Source of the DNA: Oleispira sp051275515
GTDB lineage: Bacteria > Pseudomonadota > Gammaproteobacteria > Pseudomonadales > Oceanobacteraceae
DNA length: 46,969 nucleotides
NCBI GenBank assembly: GCA_051275515.1
Contig: JBNMOT010000008.1
Location: 1-46,969, forward strand
Direction: 5' to 3'
The translations under genes were made by a program, and so were the position numbers. Under the pieces are notes generated by a model. That model was not told the DNA's origin and did not search any database. It saw only the letters and a program-made list of their open reading frames with translations. Within the stretch, counting starts at the first letter, position 1. Each line of letters opens with the position of its first letter. This document shows, piece by piece, positions 35,643-43,493 of the stretch.

Positions 35643-36188
35643 TTACTTATTGGCCGTTTGTGACTTATTTTTTTGAAAGACTGTGTACCAAAGTGGCCCA
35701 AATAAAAACCAAAAAAACATAAACGATGGCAATATGTACATCCAATCTAAAAGTGCGTCTGTTTTAGTCTCGTTATTGACAAAGATAATAGCCAAATACA
35801 AGATACCACTGGCGATAACACACGCCAATATACCTTTAAACCATTGTCCCCATTTATATTCTGTGTAAGATCGGCCATATATTTCAGTAGGTTTGTCTTG
35901 CCCATAATATTTATAGGCAAAATAATCATCCGCCCACTGCATTAGGCTGTGACCAAAGACTATTGTAAACCCTAAATAGGCTGCTGCTAATCCATGTGCG
36001 AATTCAGCGGTTGTACCAGAATGCAGATCATAAGCGGTTACGACTATTAAAATAACATCTAAGAGAGGGACACATGACAACAAGGTACTACCAAATCTTG
36101 GCAGTTTGAGTATATAACGTACAAATAGGCCACTGAACAAAAATAGCCAGAACCCCAGTTCGCAAAATACGATTAACCAGATCAACAT
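35643..36188 (-). CDS. Uncharacterised integral membrane protein
   Basis: This 181-residue protein has about five hydrophobic helices: residues 3-25, 36-53, 66-84, 117-136 and 149-170. A polar loop (about 88-112) reads ADDYFAYKYYGQDKPTEIYG. A HGLAAAYLGFTIVFGHSLMQWADD segment with two His and paired Asp looks conserved-family-like, but I cannot name the family. No clear ribosome-binding site is seen. It is the last of a run of minus-strand genes of unknown function. No function is proposed. Confidence 0.7.
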   Translation of the reverse strand: MLIWLIVFCELGFWLFLFSGLFVRYILKLPRFGSTLLSCVPLLDVILIVVTAYDLHSGTTAEFAHGLAAAYLGFTIVFGHSLMQWADDYFAYKYYGQDKPTEIYGRSYTEYKWGQWFKGILACVIASGILYLAIIFVNNETKTDALLDWMYILPSFMFFWFLFGPLWYTVFQKNKSQTANK

Positions 36189-36435
36189 TTAATTAACACC
36201 CAATATTCAGAAGAAATGCAACGCCAATATTGCGGGGCGCAAAAGCGTCCAAACCACGAATGGGCCATCATCAATACTTTGTTAAGTACTTTCTTATGAT
36301 TTTGATTTTGATTTTAAGACATAATAGTGCTTAAGCTGACTGAATAAAAATAAATAGGGAGAATAAAATATTGAATCAATATAACCTTTGCATTAACAAT
36401 GCTGGAGGTTAGAAAATCAAGAGCATATAGAAAAT
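36189..36435. other. AT-rich spacer with no gene
   Basis: About 250 bp, AT-rich, without a supported reading frame, between a membrane-protein gene and the terminator-like hairpin. It presumably carries the membrane-protein promoter. Nothing else was recognised. Confidence 0.4.
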
Positions 36436-36473
36436 AACAATTGGCTAATATCGCAGAGCGATAGCCAACTGTT
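36436..36473 (-). terminator. Long hairpin after the small helical protein gene
   Basis: On the minus strand a near-perfect inverted repeat (arms about 16 and 18 nt, 3-nt loop, two bulged bases) ends in TTATTTTCT, 33 nt past the stop codon. It could be a terminator. Its TAAC...GTTA ends also recall a very short integron attC, although it is shorter than usual for one. Confidence 0.55.
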
Positions 36474-36505
36474 ATGTTTCGGTATAAGCAACCCCGCTAG
36501 GTGAT

Positions 36506-36835
36506 TTACAATAGAGCGAAGTCTAAAGCACCGTTAACGGTTTCCTTAAGAACATCCATCGCAGTATTTACGGCCTGCTCGACAGCTACCAGCCCAAGTC
36601 CTTCAACGGTCAGAAGAACTGACCTTGAAGCATTGCGCTGTATTTCATGGTGCAATCTTGCTTGTTCTTCTGTTATTTCCCCTGTTAACTTGAGCTTCTC
36701 GATCATTACAAAATTTTCAGCCAGCTTTTTTGATTCTGCTTCTGCATAATATTTTACGTCCGGCCATTTGTTTGACAATTTTCCTTTAAACGCTTCAAAC
36801 ATTTTTGAAGCTAACTCACTAACATCTAAACTCAT
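36506..36835 (-). CDS. Small helical protein of unknown function
   Basis: This is a soluble 109-residue protein, almost all helix-forming, with no signal peptide. It has amphipathic stretches (FEAFKGKLSNKWPDVKYYAEAESKK region) and a C-terminal hydrophobic half (VEGLGLVAVEQAVNTAMDVL). A strong AAGGAG ribosome-binding site lies eight bases before the ATG, so it is probably real. It is 24 nt downstream of the lipoprotein gene and likely co-transcribed. I do not recognise the family. Confidence 0.7.
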   Translation of the reverse strand: MSLDVSELASKMFEAFKGKLSNKWPDVKYYAEAESKKLAENFVMIEKLKLTGEITEEQARLHHEIQRNASRSVLLTVEGLGLVAVEQAVNTAMDVLKETVNGALDFALL

Positions 36836-36859
36836 AATATATCTCCTTAATTAATGTGG

Positions 36860-37321
36860 TTACTCACCGCGTTTTTTCGCTAGCTCTAATTTTAAAATAG
36901 CCGTGATGCTAGTATTAAAGCTATTTCTCAAGCTGCTAACTTGACCGTTTGTAAAACAATCTATTTTATGCAGCTTTTCGAGAGACATTAAGCTATCGCT
37001 TAGAAGGCCAACTTGTGCAACCGTAATGTCATTCTTGGGAATTGCTTTTGCTCGAACTTCAATAGTGCTAATTGCAATTTTAGAACCTTTATAAAACTCT
37101 TTATGGTTATCGTACTTACATTCAGGTAATCCTGCCTGACTATCGACCGAAACAAAAAAAGTTTCAAAATTCTTTTGTAATTCCGTAACCGATTTATCTG
37201 TATTTTCGTCATAACTGCTAATTAGAGTTATAGAACAACCTGATAACGCAAAAATCAATACAATAAAGCCTAAAAACATTTGTATTGAAAACTTACTAGA
37301 TTGATTGGGATTTACTTTCAT
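36860..37321 (-). CDS. Uncharacterised lipoprotein
   Basis: This 153-residue protein has a basic N-terminus, a hydrophobic segment and a lipobox LSGC (Cys about residue 29), so it is probably lipidated in the periplasm. The mature part is mostly helical, with two Cys (LPECKYD and KIDCFTNG) that could form a disulfide. An AAGGAAG ribosome-binding site precedes the ATG. It is followed by the small helical protein gene and preceded by a lipase gene on the same strand. No family is recognised. An immunity-like or chaperone role towards the lipase is only a hypothesis. Confidence 0.75.
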   Translation of the reverse strand: MKVNPNQSSKFSIQMFLGFIVLIFALSGCSITLISSYDENTDKSVTELQKNFETFFVSVDSQAGLPECKYDNHKEFYKGSKIAISTIEVRAKAIPKNDITVAQVGLLSDSLMSLEKLHKIDCFTNGQVSSLRNSFNTSITAILKLELAKKRGE

Positions 37322-37376
37322 AACAACTTCCTTGTATTGCCCAAAATTTAAAATAGACGAAGCTGGGCTTAACTTC

Positions 37377-37434
37377 GCCTAACGCTCAAATTTAGCCAAC
37401 GCGTTAGTGGTCGGCTGAAATGATTTCTTATATG
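37377..37434 (-). repeat. Integron attC-like inverted repeat between lipase and lipoprotein genes
   Basis: Read on the minus strand, the site runs from ATATAAG through CAGCCGAC, a 9-nt spacer and GTTGGCT to GCGTTAGGC. The right end contains a perfect GTTRRRY core (GTTAGGC), and the inner boxes AGCCGAC/GTTGGCT pair. The layout and spacing closely follow the aadA-type attC. The left core is imperfect (ends in AAG instead of AAC). No integrase gene is in the window, so this is tentative. Confidence 0.4.
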
Positions 37435-38489
37435 CCGTTATTTTTACTATTTGCAATAATTTTTAGTTTGTTTCTATAAACGGATATAGAATGATCCGTT
37501 GGTATTTTACTTCCTGGCATATTATTTTTAAAAAATGCTCTTGCTCTGAATATAAAGCTTACGCTATAAAGTAATTTCACATTGTCATAATCACCAGTGT
37601 TACAGATGCTTAAGTACCTCATGTTTCCACAATGGTAATAACCACCGAATTTTGACAATAGGATTTCTTTTATCTTGTTTCCAGCATAAGGAATAAAGCC
37701 TAATACCCAAGAACTAAGCTCGATCGTGACACTACTAGGTGGCAGCATCGTTACTGGGTCTACTGCATTAACCACTCTATAAATTGGAGTTTTAATACCT
37801 GTTGACCAATCAACGTTTTCCACTCTGGGTGAACCGAATGTATAGCAAGAGGCAATACCACCGTTATGGGTTATTTTTTTTGCGGCAACAGTTGCTAATG
37901 CACCCCCTAGACTATGCCCAGTTATAAAAAGAGGCTTGTCTTTGAATGCATCTTGATTCAAAAATTGCTGAATTTTTACCGCTACTTGGCTAAAGGCCTC
38001 ATCAAATCCTGAATGAATTTTTCCACCCGTTTTACAGGTTTTGATAACGGCCTTAACATCAGACTTGATGTCTTTCATACTTGTGGCTTCTGTGCCTCTA
38101 AACCCTAAAACGATATAGGTATCGTTTTCAAGCAATATGGCCTGCGTGCCATTATTGTCGAATGTTTTAATGAGTTTCAGGTTTAAAAACCTTACGTTTT
38201 CTTCTAACTTTTTCTTTTCTTCATCAGCATCATAACCCACAATTTCAATAAGAGTATTTAGTGCTTTTATATCCTTATTTCCGACAAGCTTTGAGACTTG
38301 TTTTATGAAATTCTCTTTTGATAAACCTTTAAATATGGGATTAAACTTTATATATGCCAATTCAGAAATAAAAACCATTAGCCAAGACGCCCTATCACTA
38401 TAGGCTTTTCTATAATTAGGCAATTCTTTTGCTAACAATTTTTTAATTTCTTCGATTTCTTCTGTTGATTTTATTAATATATTTGACAT
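37428..38489 (-). CDS. Class 3 lipase family protein
   Basis: This 353-residue alpha/beta hydrolase is of the lipase class 3 (Mono-/di-acylglycerol lipase) family. The nucleophile elbow ITGHSLGGALATVAA (Ser about residue 193) follows VLGFRGTEA. The acid is probably Asp in VVNAVDPVTMLPP, and a later His (YYHCGNMRY) is a candidate third member. There is no signal peptide. A helical N-terminal domain of about 110 residues precedes the catalytic domain. The ATG is chosen over an upstream GTG because GGGAG lies six bases before it. An inverted repeat resembling attC follows the gene. The substrate and cellular site are unknown. Confidence 0.87.
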   Translation of the reverse strand: MSNILIKSTEEIEEIKKLLAKELPNYRKAYSDRASWLMVFISELAYIKFNPIFKGLSKENFIKQVSKLVGNKDIKALNTLIEIVGYDADEEKKKLEENVRFLNLKLIKTFDNNGTQAILLENDTYIVLGFRGTEATSMKDIKSDVKAVIKTCKTGGKIHSGFDEAFSQVAVKIQQFLNQDAFKDKPLFITGHSLGGALATVAAKKITHNGGIASCYTFGSPRVENVDWSTGIKTPIYRVVNAVDPVTMLPPSSVTIELSSWVLGFIPYAGNKIKEILLSKFGGYYHCGNMRYLSICNTGDYDNVKLLYSVSFIFRARAFFKNNMPGSKIPTDHSISVYRNKLKIIANSKNNGI

Positions 38490-38969
38490 ATACACTCCCT
38501 ATTTAATTAGACATTTTATACATAACGCTTTTAGCCAAAGGGCGTCGACTAGGACTATTTTTGGGTATAAAATTATTTCAGCGTATTAATTGCGTATTCC
38601 AGCAATGATTAATTTTTATATTTTACTTATATCTATTTAAGATTATTTATAAATAATTTCAACTTATGATTTTTACTTAATATCTCTTCATGCTCTTTCT
38701 TGATATTTGAGATGCGTATATTATTTTATTGCTTAGATTCTTTAAGTTCGAATTTGAGGATCTCGAGTTTTTTAAGCTCAAGGAAATAAGATTTTTACGC
38801 AGTTCAAGATATTTCATAATAGCGATTCATCCATTGATTCGTATAATACCTTTATAACCGGACGAACGAAGGGAGGTCCAGCCCTTTAGGACGATGGCTG
38901 ATAAACTGGTTATAAGGCATTAGTCCCCTCGGTGAGAATGTCTAAATTTGTTAAATATTGCCTCTTGCA
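38490..38969. other. Non-coding region with attC-like half site and inverted repeat
   Basis: About 480 bp between two minus-strand genes, AT-rich, without a supported gene. It holds ATAACGCTTTTAGCCAAA (38522-38539), which resembles the right half of the attC-like site at 37377-37434, just before the lipase gene. It also holds the inverted repeat at 38849-38917. Confidence 0.45.
38849..38917 (-). repeat. Imperfect inverted repeat downstream of the FAH-family gene
   Basis: The outer arms CCTTTATAACC and GGTTATAAGG are nearly perfect. An inner GTCC/GGAC pair (38876-38879, 38889-38892) nests within. The spacing (69 bp overall) is attC-like, but the core sequences deviate. It could also be a terminator remnant or a REP-like element. 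Confidence 0.4.
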
Positions 38970-39959
38970 CTACTTCGTAATAGTAATGTCGACATTCCCT
39001 AACCATTGGGCGCTTACACGAACCTCGCTACCCACATTAAGGAATTTTTCGGCGCTCTTCTTCTTTTGGCTTATAGCAAGTTTTTGAAAACGATCTAGTC
39101 CGAAAATATTAGCCAGCCTAGCGTTCCATCTTGGAACGTTGAAGGTAACACCACCGGGGGTTCCCGTTAGTATCATATCGCCCTTGTTTAAAGGTGTTGA
39201 AGGGTAACTTTTGTGAATAAAACGAAGCATATCAGCGGGTGTGTAAATTAAATTATTAGTATTTTCACTCTGTCGCAGGCTGCCATCAACATAAGTCTTT
39301 AATACGACACAGGGAATCGCATCAGGCAGATGAGTGTGGGGTACCCATACAGGTCCGCTGACAGGAGTAAATCTAGGAAAACTTTTAGATACCCCCCAAT
39401 AAGCAAAGCGATTGTTTTGGCCTTCACCCATAACCGCGAGGCTTCTGGCCGATATATCGTTCGCTATTAAAAAACCAATCTGGGGAATAAAATCGGCATT
39501 ATCTAAATCTGTATCCGCAACATCTTCAAGTAATACAAACGCCAACTCAGCTTCATAATCGAGAAGCGCCAAGAGTTTAATCTCTTTATTGTGAAGAGCT
39601 ATATCTATACCTGGCTCTAATTCGTTTAATGACTTTAACAATTTACTATGGGATGGCATAGCCACCTGACTGTCACCTTTTACATAACTTGAACTCGACT
39701 TTCTAAAAACAGGAGGCCCAATGGCTAGGTTAAAATCTGAGGCCGTTTCATTAATATGTTTTGCATACGTCAGTCCGACCCCGTAAATGTTTTTAGGTTG
39801 AAGAGTGTTATCAATAAAATGACCTTGATCTTGTTTCAAACAGCTGAACTGAGCTGGTTGAATTTCTTGTGGAAGCGCCCTATCAAGATATATAAATAAT
39901 AGAAAAAGGGACATCGATATTGCACAAGCTACCATTATAACAATTTTTATAATTCTCAA
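38970..39959 (-). CDS. Membrane-anchored fumarylacetoacetate hydrolase family protein
   Basis: This 329-residue protein has an N-terminal hydrophobic segment (about residues 5-25) acting as a signal anchor. It is followed by a C-terminal FAH/2-hydroxyhepta-diene isomerase fold. Family landmarks are NIYGVGLTYAKH, LDYEAELAFVL (acidic metal ligands), GFLIANDISARSL, and MILTGTPGGVTF. FAH enzymes cleave or decarboxylate 3-oxo or dicarbonyl acids with Mg or Ca and are normally cytosolic; an exported member is unusual. The start is a TTG with TAGGGA upstream. It may belong to the cassette-like tract. The substrate is unknown. Confidence 0.82.
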   Translation of the reverse strand: MRIIKIVIMVACAISMSLFLLFIYLDRALPQEIQPAQFSCLKQDQGHFIDNTLQPKNIYGVGLTYAKHINETASDFNLAIGPPVFRKSSSSYVKGDSQVAMPSHSKLLKSLNELEPGIDIALHNKEIKLLALLDYEAELAFVLLEDVADTDLDNADFIPQIGFLIANDISARSLAVMGEGQNNRFAYWGVSKSFPRFTPVSGPVWVPHTHLPDAIPCVVLKTYVDGSLRQSENTNNLIYTPADMLRFIHKSYPSTPLNKGDMILTGTPGGVTFNVPRWNARLANIFGLDRFQKLAISQKKKSAEKFLNVGSEVRVSAQWLGNVDITITK

Positions 39960-40289
39960 TTTACATTCCCTATATTTTCAAGGCTAACGTTATCGTAATT
40001 CTAATACGATTATCCTGTCTGAATCAATAACGGATAGACTGTGATTTCTTTAGACCCTTTCAATGCTGATATCGAGTTTAATGCCCAGTTCACCGGAGAA
40101 GAACTATTGTCGATGTTGCGGCGTTTTTTTTGCGGCAAAGGTGCCAACATTACAGAATTTAGTGAAGCTGATTGTGAGATCATTAATAATCTTAATAGTG
40201 CCAAAAATTATCAACATAGCAGTTATTACGACTATAAACTTAGCCATTGCTTGCCATACTTTTGGGCCAGTGTATTTAGCTGATGAGTT
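39960..40289. other. Degraded region with no confident gene
   Basis: About 330 bp between the FAH-family gene and the IS66 remnant. A plus-strand frame (40041-40283, 80 codons) has no recognisable domain and ends in a change of frame. I see it as decayed sequence rather than a gene. Confidence 0.35.
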
Positions 40290-40660
40290 CCAGATATCAA
40301 TGTATACAACAACAAAGTATTTTCAACTTGTCTTTCGCTTTATTACAAAAACCGAATAACGTAACACTCATTGATGATAATTCTAGATCTTTCTCAACGA
40401 TCTTACTTAAGCCGTTAATGGATTTTAAAAAGTCGACAAAATCACGACAAAGAAATACCTGAGAAGGCTGAATAAACATTTTCATGATAGACCCCGCACA
40501 AACTGGACTAAAAATCAGCGGTGGTCGATGCGGTAAAGATAAGTGACCTGCATCTGTTGTTAATGAGATTCTGCTATTGCGGTCATTGATGGGCTCTAAG
40601 ATAGGTTTTTGTATTGTAGGCACACTTTTGACTAAAGCAAAGCGCCTTTTAAGGTATTAA
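40290..40660 (-). pseudogene. IS66 family remnant: fused tnpA and truncated tnpB fragments
   Basis: On the minus strand the frame first gives FALVKSVPTIQKPILEPIND, a tnpA-like tail that matches a second copy at 46383. From 40485 it runs in the same frame into MKMFIQPSQVFLCRDFVDFLKSI, NGLSKIVEKDLEL and GFCNKAKDKLKIL. That is the N-terminal half of the IS66 accessory protein TnpB (Orf2). It stops after KILCCCIH, where TnpB normally continues. The tnpC transposase is absent. The in-frame fusion suggests an internal deletion. The element is dead. Confidence 0.75.
40521..40643 (-). repeat. Direct repeat copy 1 (IS66 tnpA fragment)
   Basis: About 123 bp are clearly alignable with 46383-46507 in the same orientation, with scattered substitutions and small indels. 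Exact shared words include TGTTGTTAATGAGATTCT and TTTTGACTAAAGCAAAGC. The copies lie either side of the msrPQ-cytochrome cluster. Confidence 0.85.
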
Positions 40661-40778
40661 AGCGATATAGTTACATGCTCCACATAAGGAATAAAACGAA
40701 AAGCAGAAGTTTCGTGCCCCAAAATGTTTCAACTGGTTTTGTTGGCTCTCGGGGTGACTCAAAAGTCGTATTTTATGA

Positions 40779-41477
40779 TTAACGGGTTTTAACTTCCATT
40801 CCGTTATCGACTTTTTTGTACCAGTCCCTATGCCAGCGAACTAATATTCTATGACCAAGGAGCACCGTTAACACTGCCACATAATATAACGGTTCAATAT
40901 TTCCAACTTTCGCTAATGAATAATAATGAAGAACTGCCAATATACCGGCAAAATAAGCTGATCGATGCATGCGCCGCCAGTGTTTACCCATTTTTTTTCG
41001 AATTTTGCCATAAGATGTAATCGCTAATGGTACTAATGTAAAAAAGCAAAGCAGCCCAAGCTGTAAAAATTGCCTATCTAGAATATCTTCATACAAAAAC
41101 AACAAATCCCATGCTAAGTCAAAATGAATGTAAACTACAAAATGACAGGTAGCATATGCAAAGGAGAATAAACCGATCATTCTTCGACTTTTAATCAAAA
41201 AATTCCAATCTGATAAGCGTTTGCCGTATTTCCAGCTGAAATAAGTACATAGCCAACACAACCATCGTCTAACAGGTGTAATCGACAAAGATAACATCAA
41301 GAAAATAATGGCCCATTTTCCTGTTGTTTTAATCAGTTCTTCATAGGGGTTAAAACCTAGAAAGCCAGAGTAGTAATGGTAACTCAAGGTAGTAACTGGC
41401 CAGAGAGAAAGAAGAAAAAGGCAGGCACGAAAATATGGGTCATGCTGATTGATGTATTTAAAGATTAAAAGAGGCAT
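40779..41477 (-). CDS. msrQ: MsrQ haem-binding subunit of periplasmic methionine sulfoxide reductase
   Basis: MsrQ is the inner-membrane b-haem protein that delivers electrons from the respiratory chain to MsrP. It has 232 residues and about six membrane helices. The family signature FNPYEELIKTTGKWAIIFLMLSLSITPVRRW is present (about residues 36-66). Histidines that could ligate haem sit in YATCHFVVYIHFD, MHRSAYFAG and AVLHYYSLAK. It starts 12 nt after msrP. It is transcribed at the end of a longer redox cluster, unlike the usual two-gene msrPQ operon. Confidence 0.93.
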   Translation of the reverse strand: MPLLIFKYINQHDPYFRACLFLLSLWPVTTLSYHYYSGFLGFNPYEELIKTTGKWAIIFLMLSLSITPVRRWLCWLCTYFSWKYGKRLSDWNFLIKSRRMIGLFSFAYATCHFVVYIHFDLAWDLLFLYEDILDRQFLQLGLLCFFTLVPLAITSYGKIRKKMGKHWRRMHRSAYFAGILAVLHYYSLAKVGNIEPLYYVAVLTVLLGHRILVRWHRDWYKKVDNGMEVKTR

Positions 41478-41489
41478 TATGTGACCACG

Positions 41490-42413
41490 TTATAGGTAAG
41501 TATTTAAACCCTTTTCTTTATATAAATAAGCTACTTCATCTGCATAACCATTAAGCATGAGCGTTCTTTGTTTTCTAGTTTCGCCCAATCTAACCTCTCT
41601 TTTCTGGCTCCATCTAGGATGAGGTATACTTGGGTTCACGTTCGCATAAAACCCATACTCTGACGGAACAGCCTGCATCCAAGAGGTGACTGGCCGCTCT
41701 TTCAAAAATCGAATTTTGGAAATCGCTTTTATGCTTTTGTAACCGTACTTCCAGGGAATGGCTAGTCTGAACGGCGCGCCATTTTGTTTCGGTAATGGTT
41801 TACCGTACAAGCCTGTTACCAAAAGCGTTAAAGGATGGTTTGCCTCGTCTATACGCAAAGCTTCTCGATAAGGCCAAGACAAGGTTCCACGTCTCTGACC
41901 AATCATTTCATCAGGTCTATATACACTCTCAAACTCAACATATTTAGCGCTAGAAAGTGGTTTAGCCTTCTCCAGTAATTTCGACAAGGGAAACCCCAGC
42001 CAAGGAACCACCATTGACCAGCCTTCAACACACCGCAAGCGATAAATTCGTTCTTCTGAGGGCGCTAATTGACTGATTTGATCCGCATCTAAGGTAATGG
42101 GTGTTTCGACTTCACCTTCCAGCGTAATACTCCATGGGTCAATTTTTAGTTGCTGTGCGAGTGTTCTGACGGCCTCTTTATTAGTAGAAAATTCGTAATA
42201 GTTGTTGTAACCCATGACCGATCTGATTGGGGTGAGTTGGTCTTCAAGGTGAATCCCCTCTTGAGCCGCGAGTGAGCCGATATGCATTAGCGGTGACGAG
42301 ACTAAACTCATACTCAGCAAAGAACCTATAAACTCACGCCGATTAAGAAATAGAGCTTCTGAAGTAATGTCAGATGGTTTGAGTTGTGTTTCCTTGAAAC
42401 GGCGCAAAATCAA
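41490..42413 (-). CDS. msrP: MsrP molybdopterin methionine sulfoxide reductase catalytic subunit
   Basis: MsrP repairs oxidised methionine in periplasmic proteins using a molybdopterin cofactor. The 307-residue product has NRREFIGSLLSMSLVSSP (twin-arginine export signal, about 24-42), GYNNYYEF, and the Mo-ligand Cys in IYRLRCVEGWSMVVPW (about residue 148). It also has HPLTLLVTGLYGKPLPKQNGAP, WKYGYKSIKAI and EYGFYANVNP, all diagnostic. The start is an apparent TTG that overlaps the cytochrome stop as TTGA. MsrQ follows. The linked cytochrome c and cupredoxin suggest an alternative or added electron route. Confidence 0.95.
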   Translation of the reverse strand: MILRRFKETQLKPSDITSEALFLNRREFIGSLLSMSLVSSPLMHIGSLAAQEGIHLEDQLTPIRSVMGYNNYYEFSTNKEAVRTLAQQLKIDPWSITLEGEVETPITLDADQISQLAPSEERIYRLRCVEGWSMVVPWLGFPLSKLLEKAKPLSSAKYVEFESVYRPDEMIGQRRGTLSWPYREALRIDEANHPLTLLVTGLYGKPLPKQNGAPFRLAIPWKYGYKSIKAISKIRFLKERPVTSWMQAVPSEYGFYANVNPSIPHPRWSQKREVRLGETRKQRTLMLNGYADEVAYLYKEKGLNTYL

Positions 42414-43132
42414 TCTCGAAGATGCTTGATATAAAAAATGACGGATCTAATTTCATTAGCGCTGAGCTGGTCTCCCCATGGAGGCATTTGTGGTGATCTG
42501 CCCATTCCAGCGCCGCCTTTGGTTATGATTTTGACCAAATAGTCATCCGGCAATCGGCTCCGCATCAAGTTAGCCGGTGGCGGCGATGTAATCACTTTTG
42601 CCATACGGCCATCACCTTCTCCAAAAGAGCCATGACATAATACGCAACGATTATTATAAACTTGAGCCCCCACTTTTCGGCTCGCTTTAACATCGACCTC
42701 TTGAGCTAATAGCATTTTTTTGGCGACCGTATTGTTAGTTCGCAACAACAAAACGAAGTCAACCACAGATTCAAGTTCGGTCCAGCTAAGGTCATTTCCC
42801 ATTGGAGGCATAAAGTTACTCATGCTCCCTTTGGAACCACCAAATGCCACCGCGTTATGAATATCTTCCCGTTTTAAGGAACTCATATCAGTCATGAGGT
42901 TAGTCGAGGGGTAATCTTTCAATTTAAGCGCTAGCGCACCTTCTCCCATTCCTTGAGAGCCATGACATAGTATGCAACGGTTCTTAAAAACCTCTGAACC
43001 TATCGCCAGTGATGGTTCTGCCCTTTCACGTATCTCACCAGAATGCGCCAAATTAAAAGATGCATAAACACTGAATAAAAAAATCATCAGGGGAGCTAAT
43101 AATGTTAATTTTTTTACGGAGTTAGATCTCAT
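42410..43132 (-). CDS. Diheme cytochrome c
   Basis: This periplasmic electron carrier (240 residues from the ATG at 43132) has an N-terminal signal or anchor (about 8-27). It then has two similar class I haem domains, each with CxxCH: CILCHGSQGMGEG and CVLCHGSFGEGDG. Each domain has a downstream Met ligand candidate (FMPPMG and QMPPWG). A longer frame beginning with TTG is open upstream but lacks a good ribosome-binding site. The stop overlaps msrP. It resembles c4/c5-type diheme carriers. A role in passing electrons between the cupredoxin, peroxidase and MsrP/Q system is inferred from gene order. Confidence 0.9.
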   Translation of the reverse strand: MRSNSVKKLTLLAPLMIFLFSVYASFNLAHSGEIRERAEPSLAIGSEVFKNRCILCHGSQGMGEGALALKLKDYPSTNLMTDMSSLKREDIHNAVAFGGSKGSMSNFMPPMGNDLSWTELESVVDFVLLLRTNNTVAKKMLLAQEVDVKASRKVGAQVYNNRCVLCHGSFGEGDGRMAKVITSPPPANLMRSRLPDDYLVKIITKGGAGMGRSPQMPPWGDQLSANEIRSVIFYIKHLRD

Positions 43133-43161
43133 AATTTGGCTATCTTTATTTATAACCAACG

Positions 43162-43479
43162 TTACTTAACCTCTATTTCCATAATCATATTTGGGTGAAT
43201 AGCGCATTCAACTTCGACTACGCCGGGCTCCTCAAATACGACAGTTTTAAACTCCCCTTTCGGAAAAGAGCCCAGGTCAAAAAACTTAATATCAGACAGG
43301 CTAAAAACATTATGAAAGAACTCATCTTGATTAATAAACTTAACCGTATCGCCCACTTTTATACTGAGTTTCTCTACACTGAATTTTTTGTTTTCCTGAC
43401 CCACCTCATAGGTTTCAGCGTTCACGGTTGTGCCTAAAAAGAAAAATAATATAGTCATACATTGAATAATTTTTTTCAT
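43162..43479 (-). CDS. Cupredoxin (plastocyanin/amicyanin-like blue copper protein)
   Basis: This is a small periplasmic blue copper protein, 105 residues, with a Sec signal peptide (about 1-21, ending VNA). The type 1 copper ligands are in order: His in DEFFHNVFS, Cys in VEVECAIHPNMIM, then His and Met in the same loop (C-x2-H-x2-M). This spacing matches short plastocyanin/amicyanin-like cupredoxins, often labelled methylamine-utilisation-like. An AGGAA ribosome-binding site precedes the ATG. Neighbours are a diheme peroxidase upstream and a cytochrome c downstream, so it probably shuttles electrons between them. Confidence 0.9.
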   Translation of the reverse strand: MKKIIQCMTILFFFLGTTVNAETYEVGQENKKFSVEKLSIKVGDTVKFINQDEFFHNVFSLSDIKFFDLGSFPKGEFKTVVFEEPGVVEVECAIHPNMIMEIEVK

Positions 43480-43493
43480 GGTATTCCTGAGAA

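Noticed and set aside
40041..40283. Possible 80-residue protein on the plus strand
   Set aside because: No family was recognised, it has no clear ribosome-binding site, and it lies in decayed sequence next to an IS66 relic.
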